Part shown: in pieces, positions 17,428-25,691 of the stretch
How the letters are laid out: each line of letters begins with the position of its first letter
Numbering within the stretch: the first letter of the stretch is position 1
DNA from: CAZOVB01 sp046541415
Lineage (GTDB): Bacteria > Planctomycetota > Phycisphaerae > SM23-33
Assembly (NCBI GenBank): GCA_046541415.1
Contig: JBKHDI010000019.1
Span: 1 to 50,391, forward strand
Length of the DNA: 50,391 bases
Direction of reading: 5' to 3'
Position numbers and translations under genes: made by a program
Notes under the pieces: generated by a model
Told to the model about the DNA's origin: nothing
Databases searched by the model: none
Seen by the model: the letters and a program-made list of their open reading frames with translations, nothing else

Positions 17428-18657
17428 ATGGATCCGATCAGCGAAGTCATTGCTGATTTCCAAGCCGGAAAGATGATCGTCCTGGTCGACGATGAATCAC
17501 GCGAGAACGAAGGCGATCTTGTCGTGGCCGCCGAGGCTGTCACGCCTGAGCAGATCAACTTCATGATCCGCCAGGCCGGCGGCGTCATCTGCGTGCCGAT
17601 GACCCAGGACCGCGCCGACAGACTCGCCCTCTACCCCCAGGTCATGGACAATTCGGCCCTGCACGGAACGGCCTTTACCGTCACCGTCGATGCCGCCACC
17701 GGCGTGACCACGGGCGTCTCGGCCGAGGACCGGGCCCATACCATCCGCGTCCTGGCCGATGAGAACGCCAAGGCCTCCGACCTGGCCAGACCCGGGCACA
17801 TCAACCCGCTTCGCGCCCGCGACGGCGGCGTGCTGGTCCGGGCCGGGCAGACCGAGGGTTCGATTGACCTCTGCCGATTGGCCGAGAAGAGACCCGTCGC
17901 TGTGATCTGCGAGATCATGAACGAAGACGGCTCGATGGCCCGGCGCGATGACCTGGAGACCTTCTGCAAGAAGCACGAACTGAAGATGTGCTCGGTGGCC
18001 GATATCATCCGCTATCGCCTGCGGTCGGAGAAAATGATCGACCGGGCCGTCGAGGTCGACCTTCCGACCGAATACGGCACGTTCCGGCTGATCGCCTACT
18101 CCAGCGTGGTCGACCCCGAGCCGCACCTGGCCCTCTGCTGCGGCGGCGTGGGCGAATTGGATGACCAGCACAAGCCCGTCATTCACGAAGAGCCCGTTCT
18201 GGTTCGCGTCCACAGCGAGTGCCTCACCGGCGACATCCTCGGGTCGCTTCGCTGCGATTGCGGCCCCCAGTTGCACACGGCCCTGGAGGCCGTCGCCGCG
18301 GCCGGGAAGGGCGCGGTCGTATACGTCCGACAGGAAGGACGCGGCATCGGCCTGGTCAACAAGCTCCGGGCCTACAAGCTCCAGTATGAACAGGGCATGG
18401 ACACCGTCGAGGCCAACCTCCACCTGGGCTTTGAGGCTGACAGGCGGGACTATGGCATCGGCAACCAGATCCTGCGCGACCTGGGGCTGCGGCAGTTGCG
18501 GATCATGACCAACAATCCACGGAAAATCTACGGGCTGGAAGGCTTCGGCCTGGAGATCGCCGAACGCGTCTCGATCGAGATTCCCGCCCACTGCCACAAC
18601 CGCAACTACCTCAGGACCAAGAAGGACAAGCTGGGCCACCTTCTGGATAACCTCTAA
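17428..18657 (+). CDS. ribBA: Bifunctional DHBP synthase / GTP cyclohydrolase II
   Basis: The 409-residue riboflavin-pathway enzyme makes both precursors. The N-terminal RibB domain (about 1-205) converts ribulose 5-phosphate to 3,4-dihydroxy-2-butanone 4-phosphate and shows DDESRENEGDLVVAAE and RPGHINPLRARDGGV. The C-terminal RibA domain (about 210-409) opens GTP and shows the zinc-binding cysteine set CLTGDILGSLRCDCG and the substrate loop RQEGRGIGLVNKLRAYKLQ. Both active sites look intact. The ATG at 17428 is preceded by GAGAGGC and gives the normal N-terminus (MDPISEVIADFQAGK), so a start 17 codons earlier is unlikely. The rest of the riboflavin genes are not nearby. Confidence 0.96.
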   Translation: MDPISEVIADFQAGKMIVLVDDESRENEGDLVVAAEAVTPEQINFMIRQAGGVICVPMTQDRADRLALYPQVMDNSALHGTAFTVTVDAATGVTTGVSAEDRAHTIRVLADENAKASDLARPGHINPLRARDGGVLVRAGQTEGSIDLCRLAEKRPVAVICEIMNEDGSMARRDDLETFCKKHELKMCSVADIIRYRLRSEKMIDRAVEVDLPTEYGTFRLIAYSSVVDPEPHLALCCGGVGELDDQHKPVIHEEPVLVRVHSECLTGDILGSLRCDCGPQLHTALEAVAAAGKGAVVYVRQEGRGIGLVNKLRAYKLQYEQGMDTVEANLHLGFEADRRDYGIGNQILRDLGLRQLRIMTNNPRKIYGLEGFGLEIAERVSIEIPAHCHNRNYLRTKKDKLGHLLDNL

Positions 18658-18681
18658 GAGCGTTGGGGGATCTACCGGCCG

Positions 18682-19131
18682 ATGATAACCGACAGATCCG
18701 CCATGTTGCTTATCGGCCTTGTCCTGGCCGGGACACTGGTTGTCGGCTGCGGACCGGTTCAGCCCGAGCCCCGCGTCGTCTCGCCCAGGTATTTCGGCGC
18801 CCAACCGCTCTGGGTCTGCTTCTGCGGTTACGGCGACAGCCCGCAGGCGCCGCCACAGATTCAGTCGGTCCGATTCCGAACCGACCAAGGCCAAACTACA
18901 CTGCCGCTGCGGATCGAAGAGACTTCCCGCTGCTGCGAATCGGGCCAGGTGGTCTACTTCGACCCGGTCGCCGCAGATCCGCCTGCCCTTGAGAGCATCG
19001 AACTGATCGCCCGGTTGGTCCAGGACGGCAGACGGTTTCGCGTGGCTGTGAAATTCATCCGACAGAGACAGAGCCGGTTCTGCTGGCGCAGAGAGGACGA
19101 ATCGGTCGCGGCGATCCTGCTGGGGCCCTGA
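18682..19131 (+). CDS. Small putative lipoprotein
   Basis: The 149-residue protein has a hydrophobic signal segment ending in the lipobox LVVGC (about residues 18-22), so it is predicted to be a lipoprotein. The mature part holds several cysteines (CFCGYG, SRCCESG, RFCWRRED) and alternating beta-type segments. I cannot assign a family or role. It starts 24 bases after ribBA and is probably translated from the same message. It ends 3 bases before the end of the convergent phosphorylase-family gene, so the two transcripts must overlap. Confidence 0.68.
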   Translation: MITDRSAMLLIGLVLAGTLVVGCGPVQPEPRVVSPRYFGAQPLWVCFCGYGDSPQAPPQIQSVRFRTDQGQTTLPLRIEETSRCCESGQVVYFDPVAADPPALESIELIARLVQDGRRFRVAVKFIRQRQSRFCWRREDESVAAILLGP

Positions 19132-19134
19132 AGT

Positions 19135-20013
19135 CTACCGCTCCGGCGACAGCCAGCTCTTCCAGTCGGCGCTCAAGTCGAACTGCTCCCGCATCGCCTG
19201 CATGGCCTTGGCACATTCGCAGGGCTCCTGCCCCATCGCCAGGGCCTCGGCCAGGGCACGGGCGATCTCATCCAGCGAGGCGTTGACGCTGTCGTACTGC
19301 CGGCCGTGGGCGAAGCGGTGGACGCTGCCGAACAGTCCCCCGGTCTCGAAGGGTCTGTGACGACTGCCCGTTTCGGCGTAGTTGACGATATAACAGACCC
19401 CCGAGTAGCAGATTTGCAGCTCCTTGGCCAGGAACATCTCCGGCACCAGCGTGTGGGTGACCACTTCGGCATCGAGCCCGGCCAGAACCTTGATCTCGGC
19501 CGGGGTCTCCAGCCGGGGGCCCTCCTTGACCGCAGCCAGGGCCTGGTCGTGATACGCCAGCCCCATCCGGTCCAGCACGTCCGCCAGTCGGCGACGCAAC
19601 GGCTGACAGAACACCGGGAACTGGCGCAGGTAGCCGAAGGGGCTGTCCTCGAAGAAGGTCGTCTCGCGCAGGTAGGTCATGTCGATCACGTCGCCGATCA
19701 GGGCCAGGTCGTTAAGCATGAAGCTGTGGGTGATCGCCCCGGCCGGCCCCCAGCCGAGGATCGAGCCGACACCCAGATCCTTCAGTGCGTAGATGTTCGC
19801 GCGGCTGTTGATTTTCCGCGGCGAGGTCTTGGCCTGGTTTTCCTTGAAGCGAGCAAGCAGGTAGAACGGATGGCGGCCGGCGTCGGCCAGAAAGATCTCC
19901 CCGCTGAGTCCGTACGGCGTCTGCTTCTGCCCGAGCCGTTCGGGTTGGAGTCGGCCGGTTTCGATCAGCCGGTAGATTTCCTCGCCGGCGATGCAGGCGA
20001 ACGCTCCACTCAT
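19135..20013 (-). CDS. Methylthioadenosine phosphorylase-family protein, divergent
   Basis: The 292-residue protein is related to MTA and MTI phosphorylases, which split methylthioadenosine in methionine salvage. Conserved features are INSRANIYALKDLG, LIGDVIDMT, EGPRLETPAEIKVL, THTLVPEMFLAKE and a late NYAETG. Two expected phosphate-binding segments look changed. The usual N-terminal GGSG loop is replaced by FACIAGEE, and the RHG-x2-H loop reads LLARFKENQAKTSPRK. The enzyme may therefore use another nucleoside or a different chemistry, or may be a regulatory or hydrolytic relative. GGGAG precedes the ATG. It converges on the lipoprotein gene and is followed upstream by the DciA-like gene on the same strand (45 bases), suggesting a shared transcript. 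Confidence 0.75.
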   Translation of the reverse strand: MSGAFACIAGEEIYRLIETGRLQPERLGQKQTPYGLSGEIFLADAGRHPFYLLARFKENQAKTSPRKINSRANIYALKDLGVGSILGWGPAGAITHSFMLNDLALIGDVIDMTYLRETTFFEDSPFGYLRQFPVFCQPLRRRLADVLDRMGLAYHDQALAAVKEGPRLETPAEIKVLAGLDAEVVTHTLVPEMFLAKELQICYSGVCYIVNYAETGSRHRPFETGGLFGSVHRFAHGRQYDSVNASLDEIARALAEALAMGQEPCECAKAMQAMREQFDLSADWKSWLSPER

Positions 20014-20058
20014 CTGGACACTCCCAACCTGTCGGACCGGCCGAAGAGGCCGATAGCA

Positions 20059-20439
20059 TTAGAATTCGTAGCGTTGCTGGTTCTGATCATCGAGACTGTA
20101 GAATTGGCCGGGCACGAGCTTGATCCGGTTCAGCGGACCGGCGAACCGCTCCTGGAGGGCCTTCTGCAGGCCGCTGCGCAGAAGCGATTGCAACTGGTAG
20201 CGGTGCGCTGCGGTATCGACCAGAACGGTCAAGACCCCGCGGTGGAAGCTCTCGAGGCAACAGTGGGCGGAAATCTGCTCGGGGACCACCTCCTGCCAGG
20301 CCTGGGAGATCTTGCCCACCTGCTTGACTCTCCGGGCCAGGGTGTGCTTCATGAACATCGCCAGAGGTTGGCCCAGGGGACGGCCGCGGTCGATCTTCTG
20401 GCGGTTGTTCCAGGCAGTCTGAAGTTGTCCGTCATCCAT
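20059..20439 (-). CDS. DUF721 protein, DciA-like
   Basis: The 126-residue protein belongs to the DUF721 family, some of whose members (DciA) load the DnaB replicative helicase in bacteria lacking DnaC. Typical elements are a conserved basic patch, a W-x2-VV-type segment (QAWQEVVPEQISAHC) and a closing hydrophobic strand region HRGVLTVLVDTAAHRYQLQ. It carries no catalytic motif, as expected for an adapter protein. It is the first gene of a minus-strand pair with the MTA phosphorylase-family gene. The start has GGGAAG upstream. A replication role here is inferred from the family only. Confidence 0.78.
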   Translation of the reverse strand: MDDGQLQTAWNNRQKIDRGRPLGQPLAMFMKHTLARRVKQVGKISQAWQEVVPEQISAHCCLESFHRGVLTVLVDTAAHRYQLQSLLRSGLQKALQERFAGPLNRIKLVPGQFYSLDDQNQQRYEF

Positions 20440-20556
20440 GATCGCTTCCCGTCAGTCCCATTGCGCCCCGCTTTTTGGCGGAGCAGGTCGCTGGGTTGTA
20501 AGGTACCACATGCACGAGGCCTTGCAACGGCAAATTCCGCCGGCCTGTTCGCAGAC

Positions 20557-20585
20557 TTGCAGCCACACGGGCAGCGGGCTACACT
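20557..20585 (+). promoter_or_regulatory. Candidate sigma-70-type promoter for the 708-residue protein
   Basis: TTGCAG (20557-20562) and TACACT (20580-20585) are separated by exactly 17 bases. The predicted start of transcription leaves about 22 bases of leader before the ATG at 20615. The -35 is weak (three of six), so support is mainly spacing and position. Confidence 0.35.
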
Positions 20586-20614
20586 GCAGGCCGCGTCAGA
20601 AAGGCAACCCACGC

Positions 20615-22741
20615 ATGGCCGGAACCACTCCTGTGCAATTCGAGACGTTCGGACGGGCCTACCACCTGCAGATACGCTCTGCACAGCAGTTGCGACAGAT
20701 TCTCGACCTGGACGAGGCGCACTGGGTGGCGACCAGTGCTCCGATCTCGACGATCCACTGCGACGCGGCCCTGTGCAGCTTCGTCGATGCCGACGCCTCC
20801 GGACAGATCACCTGTCGGGACCTCAAACAGGCCGTAAGCTGGATGTTCTCGGTGCTCTGCGATACGGGCGGCATCGACAGCCGGGCCGAGCAGATCCGCG
20901 TTGCCCAGGTCGACCAGAGCGACCCGGACGGAGAACGGATCGTCGACGCGCTGAACAAGATTATCGACCGGATCGACGCCCCGGCCGACGCGGCAGTCAG
21001 CCTCGGTCACGTCCGCCAGGTCATGTCGCGGGAAGAGGCCCTGCCGGTCAGTGAAGCCGGCGTGCTGCTGCCCCAAGCTGCCCGGGATGAGCCCACGCGA
21101 CTTCTGATCAAGCAGATCCTGACCACCGTCGGCGGGACCGACCACCCCAGCGGCGCCAAGGGCGTCGGCCGCCAAAGCCTGGCCCGCTTCACCGCCGCGG
21201 TACGGGACTATCTCGTTTGGTACGATGCCGGGCAAATCCCCGCCGATCAGCAGACCAGCGACACCCAACCACTGGGCGAGCAGACAGCAGAGGCATTCCA
21301 GAGCCTCAGCCCCGTCATCGCCAAGATCGACCAGTACTTCGCCCAGTGCGAAGCCGTTGCGCTGGATCCCGGCTTCAGCGTCCACATGGGCTGGAGCGAG
21401 GAGGAGCTGGGGCAGATCGACTTCGACAACCCCGACGCGATCCGCCACGTGCTGGCAGGGGCACCGATCGCCAGGGCCCGCCCCGACCGCGTCCTGGACC
21501 TGACCGAGGGCGTCAACCCGTACTATCAGCAGATGCTTGCCGCAGCGGCCGAGAGAGCCATTTCGCCGGCGCTGGGCAGGGCTGTCGAGCAACTGACCGC
21601 CGCGGAGTGGCTGGACGTCAAACGCACCTTCGACCCGTACGCAAAGTGGATCGAGTCCCAGCCCGATCCCGCTGTTGTCAAGCTGGGGATCGAGCGACTC
21701 CGACAGATCGCCGGCCAGGACGACCTGACCGACGGGGTAGAGGCTCTGCTGGCCGAGACCGATCGACGCGCGTTCGTCATGGACAACCTCCGCCTGGCCG
21801 AGAAGCTGCTGCTCTACCAGAAGCACCTGCTGGAATTGGCCAACAACATCGTCAGCTTCCCGCGCCTGTACGATCCGTCCGGCCGGGCGATGCTGGAGAT
21901 GGGCACGCTGATCATGGACGGACGACGCTTCAACCTGGCGGTAAAGGTTGAAAACCGCAACGAGCATCTGGCCGTGGCCGGAACGTCCAACATCTTCGTG
22001 ATTTACGTCGAGATTCAGCCGCCGCAGAGCGGTGCGAAGTTCGAAGTCGCCTGCCCCGTCGTCTGGGGAGACAAGGGCAACCTGACCATCGGAAAGCGAG
22101 GGATTTTCCACGATGTCCAAGGCAGGGAATGCAGCGCCCGGGTGGTCGAGATCATCGAAAACCCGGTCAGTATTCTCGAGGCCCTGGCCATGCCGTTCAA
22201 GCGTATCGGCAGGATGATCACGGGCAAGATCGAGTCGATCGCCTCCTCTGCCGAAAAGCAGTTCGACACCCGGGCGGCCGGCGCGATCGACCAGGTGCCG
22301 GTCGGGCAGGGGCAGACACCGCCGCCGGCCCCGGCGACACCCGGGCGCAATCCGGCGATGCTCATGGGCGCCGGGCTGACCATCGCAGCGGTGGGCTCTG
22401 CGGCAGCCTACATCACAAAGACGCTGGCCGGGGTCGGCTGGATGGGGATTCTCTACGGCCTGGCCGGGGCAATCCTCCTGGTCATGGTGCCGATCAGCAT
22501 GGTCGCCATCATCAAGCTGCGTCGACGCGATCTCAGTGCGATTATCGAGGGATCCGGCTGGGCCATCAACGCCCGGATGCGACTGGCCCGCCGCCAGAAA
22601 CGGTTCTTCACCCATCGGCCGCAATATCCGCGTCACAGTCGCGGCACGCACAAGATTGGCCTCCGCCGACTCGGCTGGCTGGCGTTGATCGTCGGGATCC
22701 TCGTCGCGGCGGGTCTTCTGGTCCGGCTCGCCTGGTGGTAG
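20615..22741 (+). CDS. Large membrane protein of unknown function with an EF-hand-like loop
   Basis: The 708-residue protein matches no family I can name. Near residue 53 there is an EF-hand-like loop, DADASGQITCRDL (Asp, Asp, Ser, Gly, Ile spacing of a calcium site). A long helical region follows (about 100-410). Near residue 425 begins a beta-rich stretch containing DGRRFNLAVKVENRNEHLAV. The C-terminal quarter has a proline-rich linker (QGQTPPPAPATPGRN) and then three hydrophobic segments at about 585-605, 610-635 and 685-706, with basic residues between. The ATG at 20615 fits better than an upstream in-frame start because the added residues look random. It converges on comF. Confidence 0.68.
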   Translation: MAGTTPVQFETFGRAYHLQIRSAQQLRQILDLDEAHWVATSAPISTIHCDAALCSFVDADASGQITCRDLKQAVSWMFSVLCDTGGIDSRAEQIRVAQVDQSDPDGERIVDALNKIIDRIDAPADAAVSLGHVRQVMSREEALPVSEAGVLLPQAARDEPTRLLIKQILTTVGGTDHPSGAKGVGRQSLARFTAAVRDYLVWYDAGQIPADQQTSDTQPLGEQTAEAFQSLSPVIAKIDQYFAQCEAVALDPGFSVHMGWSEEELGQIDFDNPDAIRHVLAGAPIARARPDRVLDLTEGVNPYYQQMLAAAAERAISPALGRAVEQLTAAEWLDVKRTFDPYAKWIESQPDPAVVKLGIERLRQIAGQDDLTDGVEALLAETDRRAFVMDNLRLAEKLLLYQKHLLELANNIVSFPRLYDPSGRAMLEMGTLIMDGRRFNLAVKVENRNEHLAVAGTSNIFVIYVEIQPPQSGAKFEVACPVVWGDKGNLTIGKRGIFHDVQGRECSARVVEIIENPVSILEALAMPFKRIGRMITGKIESIASSAEKQFDTRAAGAIDQVPVGQGQTPPPAPATPGRNPAMLMGAGLTIAAVGSAAAYITKTLAGVGWMGILYGLAGAILLVMVPISMVAIIKLRRRDLSAIIEGSGWAINARMRLARRQKRFFTHRPQYPRHSRGTHKIGLRRLGWLALIVGILVAAGLLVRLAWW

Positions 22742-22745
22742 CCTT

Positions 22746-23552
22746 TCAGATCTCCGCCTGGGGTTGGGCTTTCTTGGCATAGGCCCGGGGCGGATCGGCC
22801 TTGGCCAGCACGGCCAGGTCGACCTCGATGGCCCCTGCACGCTTGAGCACAGCGGCGGCCTCGCTTGCGGTGGCCCCCGTGGTCGTCACGTCGTCCACCA
22901 ACAGAACCTTCAGCCCGTCCAGGCAGATCCCGCGCCGGACGGCAAAGGCTCCTCGGACGTTCTCCAACCGTCGCTTGCGGGGCAGGGCCACCTGCGGCGG
23001 GGTCGGCCTGGTCCGCACCAGCACATCGCCCAGAGGCAGGGACAGCTTGTCTGCCAGTGGCCCGGCCAGGCGGCTGGCGTGGTCGAAGCCTCGCACCAGC
23101 CGGCGCGACCAGTGCATCGGAACCGCCTGGACCATATCGTAAGCGTTACCCAGCCGTGCCTCGACCGCCCGGGCCAGCATGTCGCAGAGGCGGTCCCGCA
23201 TCGACTCTATCCTGCGATACTTGAACCGCCCGATGACCGATCGCAGGGGCTTTCGATACGGGCCCAGCCTGGCCACGCGCCGAAACCGCGGCTGGGGACT
23301 GGGGCAGAGATAACAGCCCTGATCATCATCGTCGATCAGGCCCTGGCCGAGGGATGAACCGCAGCGGCTGCAGTAGCGCCTGGATACCAGTTCCAGCAGT
23401 TGCCCACTGCAGAGCTCGCAAAGACCCGCTGCATCGATGGGCCGCATCTGACAGCCGTGGCAGCTTTGGGGTAACACCAGGTCGATCAGGCCCTGGGCGC
23501 ACTGGCGGAGCAGCCCGGTTGCCCCATCGGTCCAGTCGGTCAGGCCGGCCAT
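22746..23552 (-). CDS. comF: ComF-family phosphoribosyltransferase-like protein
   Basis: The 268-residue protein has the ComF plan. An N-terminal double zinc-finger region has cysteine pairs (CHGCQM, CELC, CSRCG, CYLC). A phosphoribosyltransferase-like domain follows, with the PRPP loop VLLVDDVTTTGATASE at about residues 220-235. ComF proteins take part in competence for DNA uptake in naturally transformable bacteria; ComEC, ComEA and the other uptake genes are not in the window. It overlaps the upstream HEAT-repeat gene: its ATG lies 13 bases inside that gene, suggesting translational coupling. The frame is open upstream, but only within the other gene's coding sequence, so I keep this start. 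The length is normal. Confidence 0.9.
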   Translation of the reverse strand: MAGLTDWTDGATGLLRQCAQGLIDLVLPQSCHGCQMRPIDAAGLCELCSGQLLELVSRRYCSRCGSSLGQGLIDDDDQGCYLCPSPQPRFRRVARLGPYRKPLRSVIGRFKYRRIESMRDRLCDMLARAVEARLGNAYDMVQAVPMHWSRRLVRGFDHASRLAGPLADKLSLPLGDVLVRTRPTPPQVALPRKRRLENVRGAFAVRRGICLDGLKVLLVDDVTTTGATASEAAAVLKRAGAIEVDLAVLAKADPPRAYAKKAQPQAEI

Positions 23553-25591
23553 CGCAGCTGCACCTGCCGATGGCGCTGGGCCCAGAAATGACGCAACACA
23601 CGCACCTGCCAGAGTTGGCTCTGGCGGCTGGCTGCGGGCTGGGGAAATGGCATGGGGCCGGTGAACCGCTCCACGACCCTGCCGCCGAGGGCCTCGACAT
23701 AGAAGGCCACCAGGTCGCCGTCGGTCAACACGCCGGAGAAGAACATCCAGTCCATGACCGATTTGTCTCCGGCAGCCAGCAGCCCGGCTGCCATGCGGAT
23801 CAGCGGCCCCCGCCCGTGCTCGAATGTCAGCCGAAGGGTCGGGATGGATTCGGGTTCTCCCAACACCGCCAAGGCGGCGCGGTAGCTCATCTGCAGGTAT
23901 CGGTCTTCGACCACTCCGAAGCGGGTATGGAGCTTCGAGCGGATCAGCTCGGCGGCCTTGGTCCGGTCGGTCATGCCCAACCGCCCGCACAGCGCGAGCA
24001 TCGTCGCTGCAGCACCCAATCTCTGCTCGTTTCGAACCGGCACGGGCCCATCGAGCATGGTTTCGGCCAGCCTGGTCGCCTCCGGCCGACCGGACAGGGC
24101 CAGTTTCCAGGCGATCAACTCGCCGGCGAGGCTGTTATCGGCCCCGGCGTTATTGTGGATCCACCAGGCAGAACTTGTCGGGTCGAAGGTGACCTGTGCC
24201 AGGACGTTGCCACCCCCTTCCCCGAGCGTATACCAGGAAGAAGTCGGGTTCAGCAGCCAGAGTTCCGCGGCGGCAACGGCAGAGGCAACCGCGGCGGCCT
24301 GCGGGTCTCCTGCCGGGGCGAAACGGCGGGCCTGGTCCAGAGTATCGATGATCCTCGCAGCCATCTCCTGCGATAATCGGCCGGTCCGGAGGGCTGAGCC
24401 AAGGTTCTCGGCCGCCAGAATCATCGCCAGGTTCAACCGCGGCTGCCAGAGCACACGGACGATTCTTTCGGTCTCTTCGGCGGCATCGAGGTCCAGGGCC
24501 CGGGCGGCTGTCAGGGCCGCTATCAGTTGCCTGTCGGTGACCTGGGCTTGTGGGTCTGTGGACCGGTCGAGAACACGCACAATCGGCTCGCCTGCCTGCA
24601 CCAGGCCAAGCTGTCCCGCGGCAAGCATCTCCATCGGTCCGGGCAGCGTGGCCTGTTGGAGACGATCGGCGATGACATCCCGCGCTTGCTCACCTGCCAG
24701 CAGACTGCAAACCCAGACCAGCCTTTCGGCCAACTCGCTGCCGTCGTCGGTTCGTGCGAGGCGGTCGAAAATCGCCTCTTGGTGGGCGGGGGCATCCAGG
24801 TTGGCCAAGGCCAGGGCCGCACTGGAAGCAATGTCGACATCCTCGGCGTCTGCCAGAGATTTCAGCAGCGGATCGGCCAGTTCATGCAGACCGGCGAAAC
24901 CTGCCGCCAACGCGGCAGCCGAGGCGACCGGCGGCTCGTCGTCCAGCAGGTTGCTCAGCGTCTCGATCGCCCCGACCCGCGCAGCGAGGGCTGCGGCATA
25001 GCAGCGGACCTGTGGCGATTCGGCTGCGCCAGCCTTCTCGGCCAGGGAGACAAGCAGTGGGCCGCGGCTGTCGAGGAAGATCGCCTCTCTCAGAATTGCC
25101 CGCTGCACGCTGAGGGTCGGTCCCTGCTTCGGGTCGGGGAATCGCAGGTACAACCATCGCTCGAACTGCGCGTCGGTTGCCTTGGAAGCCAACAGGCCGT
25201 GCTCTTGCAGGGCCCGGGCGGACAGGGCGAAGCGTTCGTCGATATCGCTGTCCAGACCCTTTGCCAGCAGCTCGACCGCGTCCGGGTGCTGCCGGGCGAG
25301 CTTGCTCAGGATCTCGATGCTCAACCGGCAGGCGTGGTCGCTCTCGGCCTGAAGCTGGTCGCCGATCCATCTGCGCAATCGCCTGGAATCGGCTCCACGT
25401 TGCAGGAGACGACTGGCGGCAAGCTGACGGACTTCGGGGTCTTGGCTGGAAAGCTGGTCGAGAAGTTGCTTGTCCACCAGCAGCGGTCGGACGATCAGGC
25501 CGACTGCCCCGGCAAGCACGGCCAGAGTCATCAGCGTCAGCATTCGCCTCTGCCACCGGTGCTGACGGAAGTACGTACGGATTGGTCCCAT
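23540..25591 (-). CDS. Membrane-anchored HEAT-repeat protein
   Basis: The 683-residue protein has a basic N-terminus, one membrane segment (about 17-38, LTLMTLAVLAGAVGLIV) and then a long alpha-helical solenoid. Degenerate HEAT-type repeats include EVRQLAASRLLQRGADSRRL, PQVRCYAAALAARVGA and VASAAALAAGFAGLHELADP. The solenoid continues to about residue 590, then a less regular C-terminal region. The N-in topology places the solenoid outside the cytoplasm, where it could act as a protein-interaction scaffold. The start is taken at 25591 because upstream codons precede the basic and hydrophobic signal. The gene ends overlapping comF. Divergent fumC begins 100 bases away, so the two probably share a promoter region. 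The partners are unknown. Confidence 0.75.
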   Translation of the reverse strand: MGPIRTYFRQHRWQRRMLTLMTLAVLAGAVGLIVRPLLVDKQLLDQLSSQDPEVRQLAASRLLQRGADSRRLRRWIGDQLQAESDHACRLSIEILSKLARQHPDAVELLAKGLDSDIDERFALSARALQEHGLLASKATDAQFERWLYLRFPDPKQGPTLSVQRAILREAIFLDSRGPLLVSLAEKAGAAESPQVRCYAAALAARVGAIETLSNLLDDEPPVASAAALAAGFAGLHELADPLLKSLADAEDVDIASSAALALANLDAPAHQEAIFDRLARTDDGSELAERLVWVCSLLAGEQARDVIADRLQQATLPGPMEMLAAGQLGLVQAGEPIVRVLDRSTDPQAQVTDRQLIAALTAARALDLDAAEETERIVRVLWQPRLNLAMILAAENLGSALRTGRLSQEMAARIIDTLDQARRFAPAGDPQAAAVASAVAAAELWLLNPTSSWYTLGEGGGNVLAQVTFDPTSSAWWIHNNAGADNSLAGELIAWKLALSGRPEATRLAETMLDGPVPVRNEQRLGAAATMLALCGRLGMTDRTKAAELIRSKLHTRFGVVEDRYLQMSYRAALAVLGEPESIPTLRLTFEHGRGPLIRMAAGLLAAGDKSVMDWMFFSGVLTDGDLVAFYVEALGGRVVERFTGPMPFPQPAASRQSQLWQVRVLRHFWAQRHRQVQLRWPA

Positions 25592-25691
25592 GCAGGCCAG
25601 TGTAACCGCAAGGCCGCCCTGGCGCCAAGCAGAGCGGGCGTTGCAGCCCTGGGCGTTGGCGTCTACAATCATGCCTGAACAGGAGAATCAC

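Noticed and set aside
23553..23990. In-frame N-terminal extension of comF
   Set aside because: It lies wholly inside the HEAT-repeat gene and adds arginine- and proline-rich sequence unlike ComF.
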